From Propionibacteriaceae bacterium (lineage in GTDB: Bacteria; Actinomycetota; Actinomycetes; Propionibacteriales; Propionibacteriaceae): a DNA stretch of 6,255 bases. Positions 1 to 5,918 of the stretch are shown piece by piece. A program made the translations under genes and the position numbers. Positions within the stretch are counted from its first letter, which is position 1; the number at the start of each line of letters is the position of its first letter. Below the pieces are notes generated by a model, which had not been told where the DNA came from, did not search any database, and saw nothing but the letters and a program-made list of their open reading frames with translations. The DNA is taken from contig DMIX01000059.1 in the NCBI GenBank assembly GCA_003451975.1, positions 1 through 6,255 of the forward strand, read 5' to 3'.

Positions 1-1632
1 GATGAACGCTTCGAACTGAGGATCCGCGATGTGATCACCGGCGCTGATCTCGACGACGCCGTAGCCGACATCGCCGGCGGCGGCACCTGGTTCGATTCGA
101 CAAGCTTCTGCTATCTGCGCGTCGATGAGGCCTGGCGGCCACACCAACTCTGGTTGCACCGACTCGGCGAGACCATCGACGAGTTGCTGTACACCGAACC
201 CGATGAACGATTCTGGCTTTCGGTCGATTCCTCCCGCGATGATCGGTTCATGATCGTCAGCGCGAGCAGTAAGAACACCAGTGAAACCTGGCTGATCGAT
301 AGCCTCGGCTCCCCGACGCAGCTGCGCAGTGTCGCCGGTCGGCGCGACGGCATCGAGTACGACGTCGAAGTCGCTGGGGATCGGCTCTTCATCGTGCACA
401 ACGACGGTGCGGTTGATTTCGCCCTGGCCGAAGCCCCGCTGGATGCCAACACACCGCAGCAGTGGCGCACCATCTGGCCCGGTGAACCCGGCGTCCGGCT
501 GCTGGGGGTGAGTGCCTATGACCGAGTGCTGGTGATCAGCGAACGTCGCGACGGCCTGCAGCAGATCGCGCTGCGTCCTCGTGACGCGGCCGGGAACGTC
601 GCAGCGCCCTCGCCGATCGAATTCGACGAACCACTATTCAGTGCCGACGCCGACGACGGCGACGAGGCTGACACTGATCGAATCCGGTTGCACTACCAAT
701 CGATGGTCACGCCTCCGCAAGTGATTGAGTACCGGCTCGATGACGGGCGCCGCACGGTACTGCGCAGCCGTCCGGTACTCGATCATCCGACGTCGGGTCC
801 CTACCGTCCCGCCGACTACCGGCAGCGACGGGAATGGGCGACGGCCATCGACGGCACCCAGATCCCGATTTCGGTGGTGTACCGCGCCGACACGCCGATC
901 GACGGCACTGCTGGATGCCTGCTGTACGGCTACGGCGCCTACGAGATCAGCTTGTCACCAAGCTTTTCGATCGCCAGGCTCAGCCTGCTGGACCGCGGCT
1001 ATGTCTACGCCGTCGCCCACGTTCGCGGCGGCGGTGAGCTGGGCCGCAACTGGTACGAACAAGGCCGACTGGCCGCGAAGGAGAACTCCTTCACCGACTT
1101 TGTGGCGTGCGCCAGGCGGCTGGTCGAGTTGGGCTACGTCGCCGAGGATCGCCTGGCTATCGAGGGAGCCAGCGCCGGCGGACTTCTGATCGGAGCCGCC
1201 GTCAACCTGGCGCCGGAGGTGTTCCGAGCGGTGCATGCTGCCGTGCCGTTCGTTGATGCCTTGACCACGGTGCTCGATCCAGATCTGCCGTTGACCGTGA
1301 CCGAGTGGGAGGAGTGGGGCGACCCACTTCACGATGCTCAGGCGTATGCGCGGATGCGACGCTATTCGCCCTACGAGAACGTCCATCCCGGACGCTATCC
1401 CGCGATTCTGGTGTCAACCAGCCTCAACGACACTCGGGTGGAGGTCACCGAACCGGCCAAGTGGGTGGCCGAGTTGCGCCACACCACCGGATCGGATCAG
1501 CCGGTGCTGCTGCGCACGGAAATGGTGGCCGGCCACGCCGGAGCGTCGGGTCGCTACCAGGCCTGGCGCGACACCGCCTTCGAGTTGGCCTGGCTCATCG
1601 ACCGAACCAGCGCAGACCCAGCGACTCACTGA
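1..1632 (+). CDS. ptrB: Oligopeptidase B (S9A serine peptidase), 5' end missing
   Basis: Cytosolic serine peptidase of the prolyl oligopeptidase family that cuts short peptides after Arg or Lys. The reading frame is open from base 1 (first residues DERFELRIRD), so the GTG at 31 is not the start; 543 residues are visible and roughly 150 N-terminal ones should lie upstream, as the family is about 690 long. Codons 1 to about 270 belong to the beta-propeller cap. The alpha/beta-hydrolase domain begins near WATAIDGTQIPISVVY (base 835 onward), followed by YGYGAYE and RGGGELGRNWYEQGR. The catalytic triad is complete: Ser in GASAGG (codon 1171-1173), Asp in SLNDTRV (1429-1431), His in AGHAGASGR (1534-1536). 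Two Glu in TEWEEWG (1303 and 1309) match the acidic pair that selects basic P1 residues. The family usually has GHGG at the His, so the Ala after it is a mild variant. A spacer of 179 nt separates it from the sigma gene, so they are probably separate units. Confidence 0.93.
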   Translation, partial: DERFELRIRDVITGADLDDAVADIAGGGTWFDSTSFCYLRVDEAWRPHQLWLHRLGETIDELLYTEPDERFWLSVDSSRDDRFMIVSASSKNTSETWLIDSLGSPTQLRSVAGRRDGIEYDVEVAGDRLFIVHNDGAVDFALAEAPLDANTPQQWRTIWPGEPGVRLLGVSAYDRVLVISERRDGLQQIALRPRDAAGNVAAPSPIEFDEPLFSADADDGDEADTDRIRLHYQSMVTPPQVIEYRLDDGRRTVLRSRPVLDHPTSGPYRPADYRQRREWATAIDGTQIPISVVYRADTPIDGTAGCLLYGYGAYEISLSPSFSIARLSLLDRGYVYAVAHVRGGGELGRNWYEQGRLAAKENSFTDFVACARRLVELGYVAEDRLAIEGASAGGLLIGAAVNLAPEVFRAVHAAVPFVDALTTVLDPDLPLTVTEWEEWGDPLHDAQAYARMRRYSPYENVHPGRYPAILVSTSLNDTRVEVTEPAKWVAELRHTTGSDQPVLLRTEMVAGHAGASGRYQAWRDTAFELAWLIDRTSADPATH

Positions 1633-1651
1633 GCGGCACCTGAGGCTCGGC

Positions 1652-1661
1652 TGAACGTTCA
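1652..1661. repeat. 10-bp perfect palindrome TGAACGTTCA
   Basis: A perfect palindrome 20 nt after the peptidase stop codon, in the spacer before the sigma factor gene. It is the first of three dyads within about 60 bp. It may be a protein-binding site or chance; no regulator can be named. Confidence 0.3.
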
Positions 1662-1665
1662 CAGC

Positions 1666-1710
1666 ACCCTGAGTACCAGGGTCAGGCTCCCCTATCAGAC
1701 TGTGGTCTGA
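1666..1710. terminator. Two tandem short hairpins after oligopeptidase B (possible weak terminator)
   Basis: First dyad: ACCCTG (1666-1671), 5-nt loop, CAGGGT (1677-1682). Second dyad: TCAGAC (1695-1700), 4-nt loop, GTCTGA (1705-1710). Each has a 6-bp perfect stem. They lie 34 to 78 nt past the peptidase stop and about 100 nt before the sigma factor start. They could end peptidase transcription or act as operators of the sigma gene. The stems are short and no T-tract follows, so termination is uncertain. In the rest of the 1633-1811 spacer I saw no convincing -35/-10 pair. Confidence 0.35.
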
Positions 1711-1800
1711 ATCTGCGTGGTCGCGCTGCCCCCGCAGTCGCCAAGGCGATGTCAGGGCACAAAACGCCCCGGTGTTGGCGTTGTACTTAGGGCGAGCGAA

Positions 1801-1806
1801 AAGGAG
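1801..1806 (+). promoter_or_regulatory. Ribosome binding site of the sigma factor gene
   Basis: AAGGAG lies 5 nt upstream of the GTG at 1812. This good Shine-Dalgarno match fixes the GTG start, and the protein then begins shortly before the conserved region 1.2, as expected. Confidence 0.8.
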
Positions 1807-1811
1807 CCAAC

Positions 1812-2762
1812 GTGATTTCAACCGCACACCGGATCCGTAGCACGGACGGCATCGATGGCAAGGACGCCGTGGGGCTGTACTTGGACGGGATAGCCAAGAC
1901 CCCACTTCTCACCGCGCCCGACGAGGTCGAGCTGGCCCGGCTGATCGAAGCCGGACGCTACGCCCAGACCATTCTTGACGGCGAACTGAGCGACGAGGAT
2001 GCCTCTACCCACGCCGTCGAGGCCACCGAGGACGAACTGCGACAGATTGCCGCCGAAGGCGCCGCAGCAATGCAGCGCTTCATCACCGCCAATCTGAGGC
2101 TGGTGGTCTCCGTGGCCCGCAAGTATGGGCGAGCACAGATGCCACTGCTGGACCTGGTCCAAGAAGGCAATACCGGTCTGATCCGTGCGGTCGAGAAGTT
2201 CGACTACACCAAGGGCTTCAAGTTCTCCACCTACGCCACCTGGTGGGTGCGCCAGTCGATCTCTCGCGGCATCGCCCAACAGGGTCGCATCGTCCGACTC
2301 CCGGTCCACGTGGCCGAGCAAGTGAATCAGGTCTCGGCCGTGCGCCGGACGCTCGAGCGTCGCCTGGGCCGGGAGCCGGAGCTCGCCGAGATCGCCGCCG
2401 AGTTGGATCAGCCGGTCGAGCACATCATTGAGTTGCTCCGCCTGGCTCGCGACCACGTGAGCCTGGATGCGCCCATCGAGGAGGACGGCGACACCGCCTT
2501 GGGCGATTTGATGGCTCGCGAAACCTCACCGGGACCCGACGAGATGGTGCTGGACGCCGAGGACCGCTCCCGACTCGAGGCCATGCTGTCCAGCCTGGAC
2601 GAGCGTTCGGCCGATGTGGTTCGGCGCCGGTACGGCCTCCTCGATGGCAGGCAGGCCAAGCTCGCTGACATCGCCGCCGTGTGGGGTATTACCGCCGAAC
2701 GGGTACGCCAGATCGAGCGGCACGCCACCTCCAAACTGCGGACCGAGTCCGACGCGGCCTGA
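1812..2762 (+). CDS. sigB: Primary-like RNA polymerase sigma factor (group 2, SigB type)
   Basis: Sigma-70 family subunit of 316 residues that directs RNA polymerase to promoters. It lacks the long acidic N-terminus of the housekeeping sigma and has the size of actinobacterial SigB proteins (about 320-330). Region 1.2 lies at residues about 17-50 (VGLYLDGIAKTPLLTAPDEV). Region 2 covers about 87-157, with NLRLVVSVARKYG, LLDLVQEGNTGLIRAVEKFD and the -10 reading segment STYATWWVRQSISRGI; Y141, W144, W145 and Q148 match E. coli sigma-70 Y430, W433, W434 and Q437. Region 3 follows (about 165-235). Region 4 is at about 254-312, with its helix-turn-helix at 284-306. In GITAERVRQIE, Glu296, Arg299 and Gln300 match E585, R588 and Q589, but Ala295 stands where primary sigmas have R584. 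SigB-type factors serve stationary phase and stress in related genera; that role is inferred here. The symbol reflects type, not proven orthology. A hairpin follows the stop by 13 nt. Confidence 0.92.
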   Translation: MISTAHRIRSTDGIDGKDAVGLYLDGIAKTPLLTAPDEVELARLIEAGRYAQTILDGELSDEDASTHAVEATEDELRQIAAEGAAAMQRFITANLRLVVSVARKYGRAQMPLLDLVQEGNTGLIRAVEKFDYTKGFKFSTYATWWVRQSISRGIAQQGRIVRLPVHVAEQVNQVSAVRRTLERRLGREPELAEIAAELDQPVEHIIELLRLARDHVSLDAPIEEDGDTALGDLMARETSPGPDEMVLDAEDRSRLEAMLSSLDERSADVVRRRYGLLDGRQAKLADIAAVWGITAERVRQIERHATSKLRTESDAA

Positions 2763-2775
2763 TCCCGCCACAGAC

Positions 2776-2818
2776 TCAAAGCCCCGGGCCACTATTCCGC
2801 GCTGGCCCGGGGCTTTGA
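2776..2818. terminator. Bidirectional terminator hairpin
   Basis: Perfect 15-bp inverted repeat: TCAAAGCCCCGGGCC (2776-2790), 13-nt loop, then its exact reverse complement (2804-2818). The first and last loop bases, A and T, can add one more pair. It begins 13 nt after the sigma factor stop and ends 14 nt from the thioesterase stop on the other strand, so it serves both convergent genes. The AAA/TTT flanks give a short T-run in each direction, interrupted by GA. Confidence 0.9.
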
Positions 2819-2832
2819 CATCTCCAACCAAT

Positions 2833-3699
2833 TCAGGCCCTGATCATGCGGATCAGGCCTTCTTGGGCACAGGACGCCACCAGCGTGTCGCCGGAGAACA
2901 TCCGCCCGAAGCTGAAGCCCAAGCCGGCTGAGGCCGAAGGTGAAACCTGGTCGTACAGCGTCCATTGATCAGCGCGCGCGGGCCGGTGGAACCACATCGA
3001 ATGATCGATAGAGGCGACCTGCATGTCAGGACCACCGAAGTCCACCGGATGCGGCACCGTGCTCACCGCCAGCAGCGTCAGGTCACTGGCATAAGCCAAG
3101 ATCGCCTGGTGCAGCTTCTCGTCTGCGGGCAGTTCGCTGGCCACCCGGACCCATACCTTCATCGCGGCATCAGATCGCCCGGCGGCGCTCAGCGCCGAGG
3201 TATCCGAGGCAAACCGCACATCGAGCACTCCCCATTCGCGGCGCCACGCCTCGACCTCGCGCTGCGAACGGGCACCCAGCACCTCGGCCAAGGGTGGGCA
3301 GTCCTCCGGTGGCGTCACCGGGCCGGGTGGTAGATCGGCATGGTTCAAGCCCACTTCGGGGACATGAAAGGACGAGATCATGCTGAAGATCTCGCGACCG
3401 TTCTGCGAGGCCACGACACGTCGAGTGGAGAAACTGCCGCCGTCGCGGGTCAGCTCCACGGCGTAGCTGATCGGAATGCCCACCTGTCCGGCACGCAGGA
3501 AGTGTGCCCCGAGGGAGTGCGCCAGTCGGTCGGCGGGCACGGTGCGATAGGCGGCCATCAATGCCTGCGCCAGCACCTGACCACCGAAGACACGCTGCTG
3601 GAACCGACCCTCGAAATCGCCGTCGTCGCCGATGAAGACGTTCTCCGCGGCTTGGGCCAGGTCAAGCAGGCCGATCAACTCGGCCACGGTCTGAGGCAT
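2833..3699 (-). CDS. tesB: Acyl-CoA thioesterase II (TesB family)
   Basis: Cytosolic double-hotdog thioesterase of 288 residues, the usual TesB length, that hydrolyses acyl-CoA to free fatty acid and CoA. The N-terminal hotdog has RFQQRVFGGQVLAQAL (32-47) and HSLGAHFLRAG (61-71). The C-terminal hotdog has AYASDLTLL (202-210), VASIDHSMWFHRP (228-240) and ASCAQEGLIR (275-284). Asp206 and Gln279 match the E. coli TesB catalytic Asp204 and Gln278; Ser230 replaces Thr228, conserving the hydroxyl. The ATG lies 3 nt after the TAA of the PAC2 gene. I see no Shine-Dalgarno match before it, so translation probably depends on coupling to the upstream gene. As last gene of the LysR-PAC2-TesB cluster it should be transcribed from 5544 downward and end at the hairpin at 2776-2818. 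Natural substrate unknown; the role may be fatty acid turnover or control of the CoA pool. Confidence 0.94.
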   Translation of the reverse strand: MPQTVAELIGLLDLAQAAENVFIGDDGDFEGRFQQRVFGGQVLAQALMAAYRTVPADRLAHSLGAHFLRAGQVGIPISYAVELTRDGGSFSTRRVVASQNGREIFSMISSFHVPEVGLNHADLPPGPVTPPEDCPPLAEVLGARSQREVEAWRREWGVLDVRFASDTSALSAAGRSDAAMKVWVRVASELPADEKLHQAILAYASDLTLLAVSTVPHPVDFGGPDMQVASIDHSMWFHRPARADQWTLYDQVSPSASAGLGFSFGRMFSGDTLVASCAQEGLIRMIRA

Positions 3700-3702
3700 C
3701 GG

Positions 3703-4605
3703 TTACTGCCGGGGAAAATCCGGAGGCGGATCTTGCTCGGCCAAGAACTGCTCCACAGCCGCCCCGATCTCCTCGGCGCTGGGAACCGAGGATCCCCCGG
3801 CCGCAGCCAGACGCTCGTACTGCTCCTCCAACGCTGCCAACATGGCCGGGAACTCCGCGTCCTCGGCGGTTTCGGCGGCGATAGTGGCCAAGTTCTCCTG
3901 GCTCTCCTCGTGCAAGAGATCCATCGGCAGGTCCAGGCCGGCAGCGGTCGCAATACGTCCCAACACAGCGGCTGCGGCCTGTGGGAAGGTGGATTGCGCC
4001 AAGTAGTGCGGGACGTGGGCCACGAAGCCCTGCGCCAACACATTGCGTTCGCCGGCCCGATACTCCAGCAGATGGGAGAAAGCGCCGGGCAACTGGACCC
4101 GATCGATCCACATGGGATTCCCGCTGACCAGATTGATGTCGGTGGCGTGGGCAGTCACCAGCGTCGGACGGGTGTGTGGTACGGCCATCGGAACACCGGA
4201 TCCGGTAAGCAACTGAGAGACCTCGAAGCGTTCGGCCACCTGAAAGACTGCCGCAGCGGCACGGTTCCACTGACTGTCCGGCTCCGGGCCGTGCAACAAC
4301 AGGAAGGGCTTGCCTTGAGAATCGAGGAGTCGATGGATCACCAACTCGAAGTCGATCAGATCGGCCCAATGGTTGGTGTCGAAAACCATCTGCGGACGCC
4401 GTGAGCGGTAGTCGTGAAGCTGATCGTGGTCGAAGGTGACCAGCACCTCATGCTCGCAGGTGCGCAGCAGATAGCGTGCCAGGTGATGCGAGACCGCTCC
4501 GGCATCGATATAGCCGTCGAACAGGTGAATGAGCGCCGGTCGGTCGCCCTGCACTGAGGCGGCCTTGTCGGCCTCGACGTGGTACAGCAAACTCGGATCC
4601 AGCAC
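3703..4605 (-). CDS. PAC2 family protein (proteasome assembly chaperone 2-like)
   Basis: Soluble 300-residue protein of the PAC2 family, widespread in Actinomycetota and resembling mycobacterial Rv2125 and Rv2714 in type. Recognisable stretches are HLFDGYIDAGAV (27-38), DYRSRRPQMVFD (65-76), LLLHGPEPDSQWN (102-114), TGSGVPMAVPHTRP (134-147), VQLPGAFSHLLEYR (170-183) and GFVAHVPHYLAQ (193-204). The C-terminus (about 232-290) is Ala/Glu-rich and probably helical. There is no signal peptide or membrane segment. PAC2 proteins are named after a eukaryotic proteasome assembly chaperone; their biochemical role in actinobacteria is not settled, so none is assigned. The start is GTG at 4605: an in-frame TAG 12 nt upstream rules out a longer form, and a GGTGGA stretch close before it is a poor but possible ribosome site. 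It lies 9 nt after the LysR stop and 3 nt before the thioesterase start, pointing to co-transcription. Confidence 0.88.
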   Translation of the reverse strand: MLDPSLLYHVEADKAASVQGDRPALIHLFDGYIDAGAVSHHLARYLLRTCEHEVLVTFDHDQLHDYRSRRPQMVFDTNHWADLIDFELVIHRLLDSQGKPFLLLHGPEPDSQWNRAAAAVFQVAERFEVSQLLTGSGVPMAVPHTRPTLVTAHATDINLVSGNPMWIDRVQLPGAFSHLLEYRAGERNVLAQGFVAHVPHYLAQSTFPQAAAAVLGRIATAAGLDLPMDLLHEESQENLATIAAETAEDAEFPAMLAALEEQYERLAAAGGSSVPSAEEIGAAVEQFLAEQDPPPDFPRQ

Positions 4606-4614
4606 TCGTCCACC

Positions 4615-5544
4615 CTACCCCGGCACTTCCAAGGTCCGCGGAACCGCGCCCGGTACCGCAGCCAGCTCACCCAGCAATTCAAGCACCCTCACGGTGGCGT
4701 TCTGCGCCGCGATGGCATTGCGACTCAGCGCAACGATGCGACGGTAGGGGGTGGGATTCTGGATGCGAACGTAGGAGATGTTGAAGCCCGACCACCGCGT
4801 CGTCAGGACCGGAATCAGCGTGATCCCGACACCAGCGGCGACAAAGGCGAGGCCGCTGACGTGATCTTGGGCGCGCGCCACGTAGCGCGGCGAGAAGCCC
4901 GCCTCCGCGCACGCATAGCTCGCCAGCCCGGTCGCCAGTTGGTCCTGATAGTCGTACTCCACCCAGTCGTCCTCGGCGAACTCGGCCAAGTCCAGCCGAT
5001 CAGCACCTGCCAGTGGATGATCGTCGGGCATCGCCATCACGAACTCGTCCTCGCACAGCACATGTCGGCGATAGCCGCTGGCCGAAACCGGAGCAAGATA
5101 GGGCAACTCGGTGTGGATCTCGATGTCGGCATCCCCCGCAGTCTCTGCGGACTCCACCACATCGATGGCCAACTCCAAAGTCAGCTCCGGAAACTCCTGA
5201 CGCAGCGTGCGCGCGACAGACGGCATCCAGGTGTAGGCGGCCGAGGCGAACGACCGCAGCGTAAGCCGCTCGGTGGCGCCGTCACGCAGATCACGGGTGC
5301 GAGCTGTCAGCTTGGTCATGGCCTGCAGCACCTCGTCCGCGGCGGATGCCAACTCCACCGCAGCCGGTGTCGGGACGATGCCGCGCCCGACACGGCTGAT
5401 CAGCGCGAAGCCCACCTCCCGTTCCAGCGTGTGAAGATGCTGGCTGACTGTGGAGGGGGTGTAGCCCAGGCGACGCGCGGTCTCGTTGACCGATCCGCTC
5501 GAAACCACGGCTCGCAAGATGCGGAGTCGGTTCAGATCAAGCAT
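4615..5544 (-). CDS. LysR-type transcriptional regulator
   Basis: DNA-binding regulator of 309 residues, the normal LysR length. The N-terminal winged helix-turn-helix spans about 5-62: LNRLRILRAVVSSGSVNETA, then RRLGYTPSTVSQHLHTLERE, with LISRVGRGIVPTPAA as the wing. A linker helix follows (about 65-88). The effector-binding domain (about 93-295) has FPELTLELAI, EDEFVMAMPDDHPLAG and FVAAGVGITLIPVL. I chose the ATG at 5544 because family proteins begin with this MLDLNRLRIL motif; the frame stays open to an ATG at 5736, but that extension resembles no known domain. The two Cys in the effector domain (164, 212) are not in an OxyR-like arrangement, so it is not an obvious peroxide sensor, and its ligand is unknown. 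First gene of the LysR-PAC2-TesB cluster, it likely regulates itself through the palindrome at 5562-5583. Confidence 0.93.
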   Translation of the reverse strand: MLDLNRLRILRAVVSSGSVNETARRLGYTPSTVSQHLHTLEREVGFALISRVGRGIVPTPAAVELASAADEVLQAMTKLTARTRDLRDGATERLTLRSFASAAYTWMPSVARTLRQEFPELTLELAIDVVESAETAGDADIEIHTELPYLAPVSASGYRRHVLCEDEFVMAMPDDHPLAGADRLDLAEFAEDDWVEYDYQDQLATGLASYACAEAGFSPRYVARAQDHVSGLAFVAAGVGITLIPVLTTRWSGFNISYVRIQNPTPYRRIVALSRNAIAAQNATVRVLELLGELAAVPGAVPRTLEVPG

Positions 5545-5550
5545 GAAACC

Positions 5551-5556
5551 ATCATA
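5551..5556 (-). promoter_or_regulatory. -10 box of the LysR gene (possible leaderless transcript)
   Basis: Read on the minus strand, TATGAT is followed by 6 nt and then the ATG of the regulator. Transcription would start about 6-7 nt after the box, on or next to the A of ATG, giving an mRNA with no leader; this fits the lack of a Shine-Dalgarno sequence. No good TTGACA-like -35 box lies 16-18 nt upstream. Confidence 0.5.
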
Positions 5557-5561
5557 CGGCG

Positions 5562-5583
5562 TTACCGAACGATCATTCGGTAA
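5562..5583. promoter_or_regulatory. 22-bp palindrome, likely operator of the LysR regulator
   Basis: TTACCGAA (5562-5569) and TTCGGTAA (5576-5583) are exact reverse complements around the centre CGATCA, whose inner GATC is also symmetric. Ten of eleven base pairs match. The site covers about -18 to -39 relative to the inferred start of the LysR transcript, over the -35 region, as expected for autoregulation. It could also control a divergent plus-strand transcript. Confidence 0.7.
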
Positions 5584-5589
5584 AGTGAG

Positions 5590-5604
5590 CTTGTCCCGAA
5601 CAAG
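5590..5604. repeat. Inverted repeat CTTGT-N5-ACAAG
   Basis: A perfect 5-bp dyad with a 5-nt spacer, 6 nt from the large palindrome on the side of the small plus-strand ORF. It may be an accessory regulator site; LysR proteins often bind several dyads between divergent genes. Confidence 0.35.
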
Positions 5605-5612
5605 AATCTGGG

Positions 5613-5622
5613 TCAAGCTTGA
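5613..5622. repeat. 10-bp palindrome TCAAGCTTGA
   Basis: A perfect palindrome ending 3 nt before the ATG of the candidate small protein. It is the third dyad in the divergent control region. It occupies the place of a ribosome binding site, and no strong Shine-Dalgarno sequence is present. Confidence 0.3.
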
Positions 5623-5625
5623 GTC

Positions 5626-5784
5626 ATGTTGAGCTACCCCGTAGTGGACAGAGACCGGCAACGACTTGCCCAGGACCTCGACGCCGCCCAACTGATCCGC
5701 GGCGATATCGCCAGCAAGAAAGCACTCCGTCGTCACCTCAATTGGCTTCCCCGAATGGGTCGACGCACTCTGGTGAGCAACTGA
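5626..5784 (+). CDS. Candidate small basic protein, 52 residues, unknown function
   Basis: An ATG-started frame of 52 codons ending in TGA, divergent from the LysR gene across an 81-nt control region. An in-frame TGA two codons before the ATG rules out a longer version. The product begins MLSYPVVDRDRQRLAQDLDA, carries a basic C-terminal half (KKALRRHLNWLPRMGRR, residues 31-47), and has 9 Arg and 2 Lys against 5 Asp. It has no signal peptide, no Cys and no membrane segment, and looks helical and possibly nucleic-acid binding. About two thirds of its third codon positions are G or C, less than in the neighbouring genes. The ribosome site is weak. I recognise no family; it may be a real small protein, a remnant, or a chance frame in a spacer that otherwise holds no gene between 5545 and 5918. 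Confidence 0.4.
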   Translation: MLSYPVVDRDRQRLAQDLDAAQLIRGDIASKKALRRHLNWLPRMGRRTLVSN

Positions 5785-5844
5785 TCATCGCCGCACGCCG
5801 GTCGCGGAGTTCACACCGCCCCGACTGCGCGCTGATCCACTCCC

Positions 5845-5905
5845 GTTGAGCCGGCGACGACCGCGCCAGGACCGACACAAGTCGGGCGGTCGCGCCGGAC
5901 TCAAC
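5845..5905. terminator. Long interrupted hairpin between convergent genes, likely bidirectional terminator
   Basis: Arms pair as GTTGAG (5845-5850) with CTCAAC (5900-5905), CCGGCG (5851-5856) with CGCCGG (5893-5898), CGACCGC (5858-5864) with GCGGTCG (5886-5892), and CCGAC (5872-5876) with GTCGG (5881-5885) around an ACAA loop. That gives 24 pairs, single-A bulges at 5857 and 5899, and a 7-nt one-sided bulge at 5865-5871. It starts 13 nt past the hrpA stop on the minus strand and 60 nt past the small ORF on the plus strand. No T-tract follows on either side. It may instead be a dispersed palindromic repeat. Confidence 0.6.
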
Positions 5906-5918
5906 GAAGAACCATCCA

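Noticed and set aside
31..33. GTG as the start of the peptidase
   Set aside because: The frame is open to base 1 with family-like sequence, and the visible protein is far shorter than the family. The gene is cut by the window edge.
1771..1790. TTGGCG and TACTTA as a promoter of the sigma gene
   Set aside because: The spacing between the two boxes is only a few bases and no other pair at 16-18 nt fits, so no promoter was called.
3340..4404. A 354-codon plus-strand open frame over the PAC2 and thioesterase genes
   Set aside because: It is antisense to two well-supported genes with clear family motifs. Its product is Gln/Gly/His/Arg-rich without a recognisable domain, as usual for a shadow frame in GC-rich DNA.
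4615..5544. OxyR identity for the LysR regulator, suggested by nearby hrpA and sigB
   Set aside because: The DNA-binding domain differs from OxyR and the two Cys of the effector domain are not in the OxyR redox arrangement.
4579..5583. A 334-codon plus-strand open frame opposite the LysR gene
   Set aside because: The LysR frame on the other strand has a full-length family match. The antisense product has no domain and runs across the regulator's control region.
5545..5736. A 64-residue N-terminal extension of the LysR protein
   Set aside because: The family begins with the MLDLNRLRIL helix at 5544. The extension would cover the palindrome and the -10 box and has no family resemblance.
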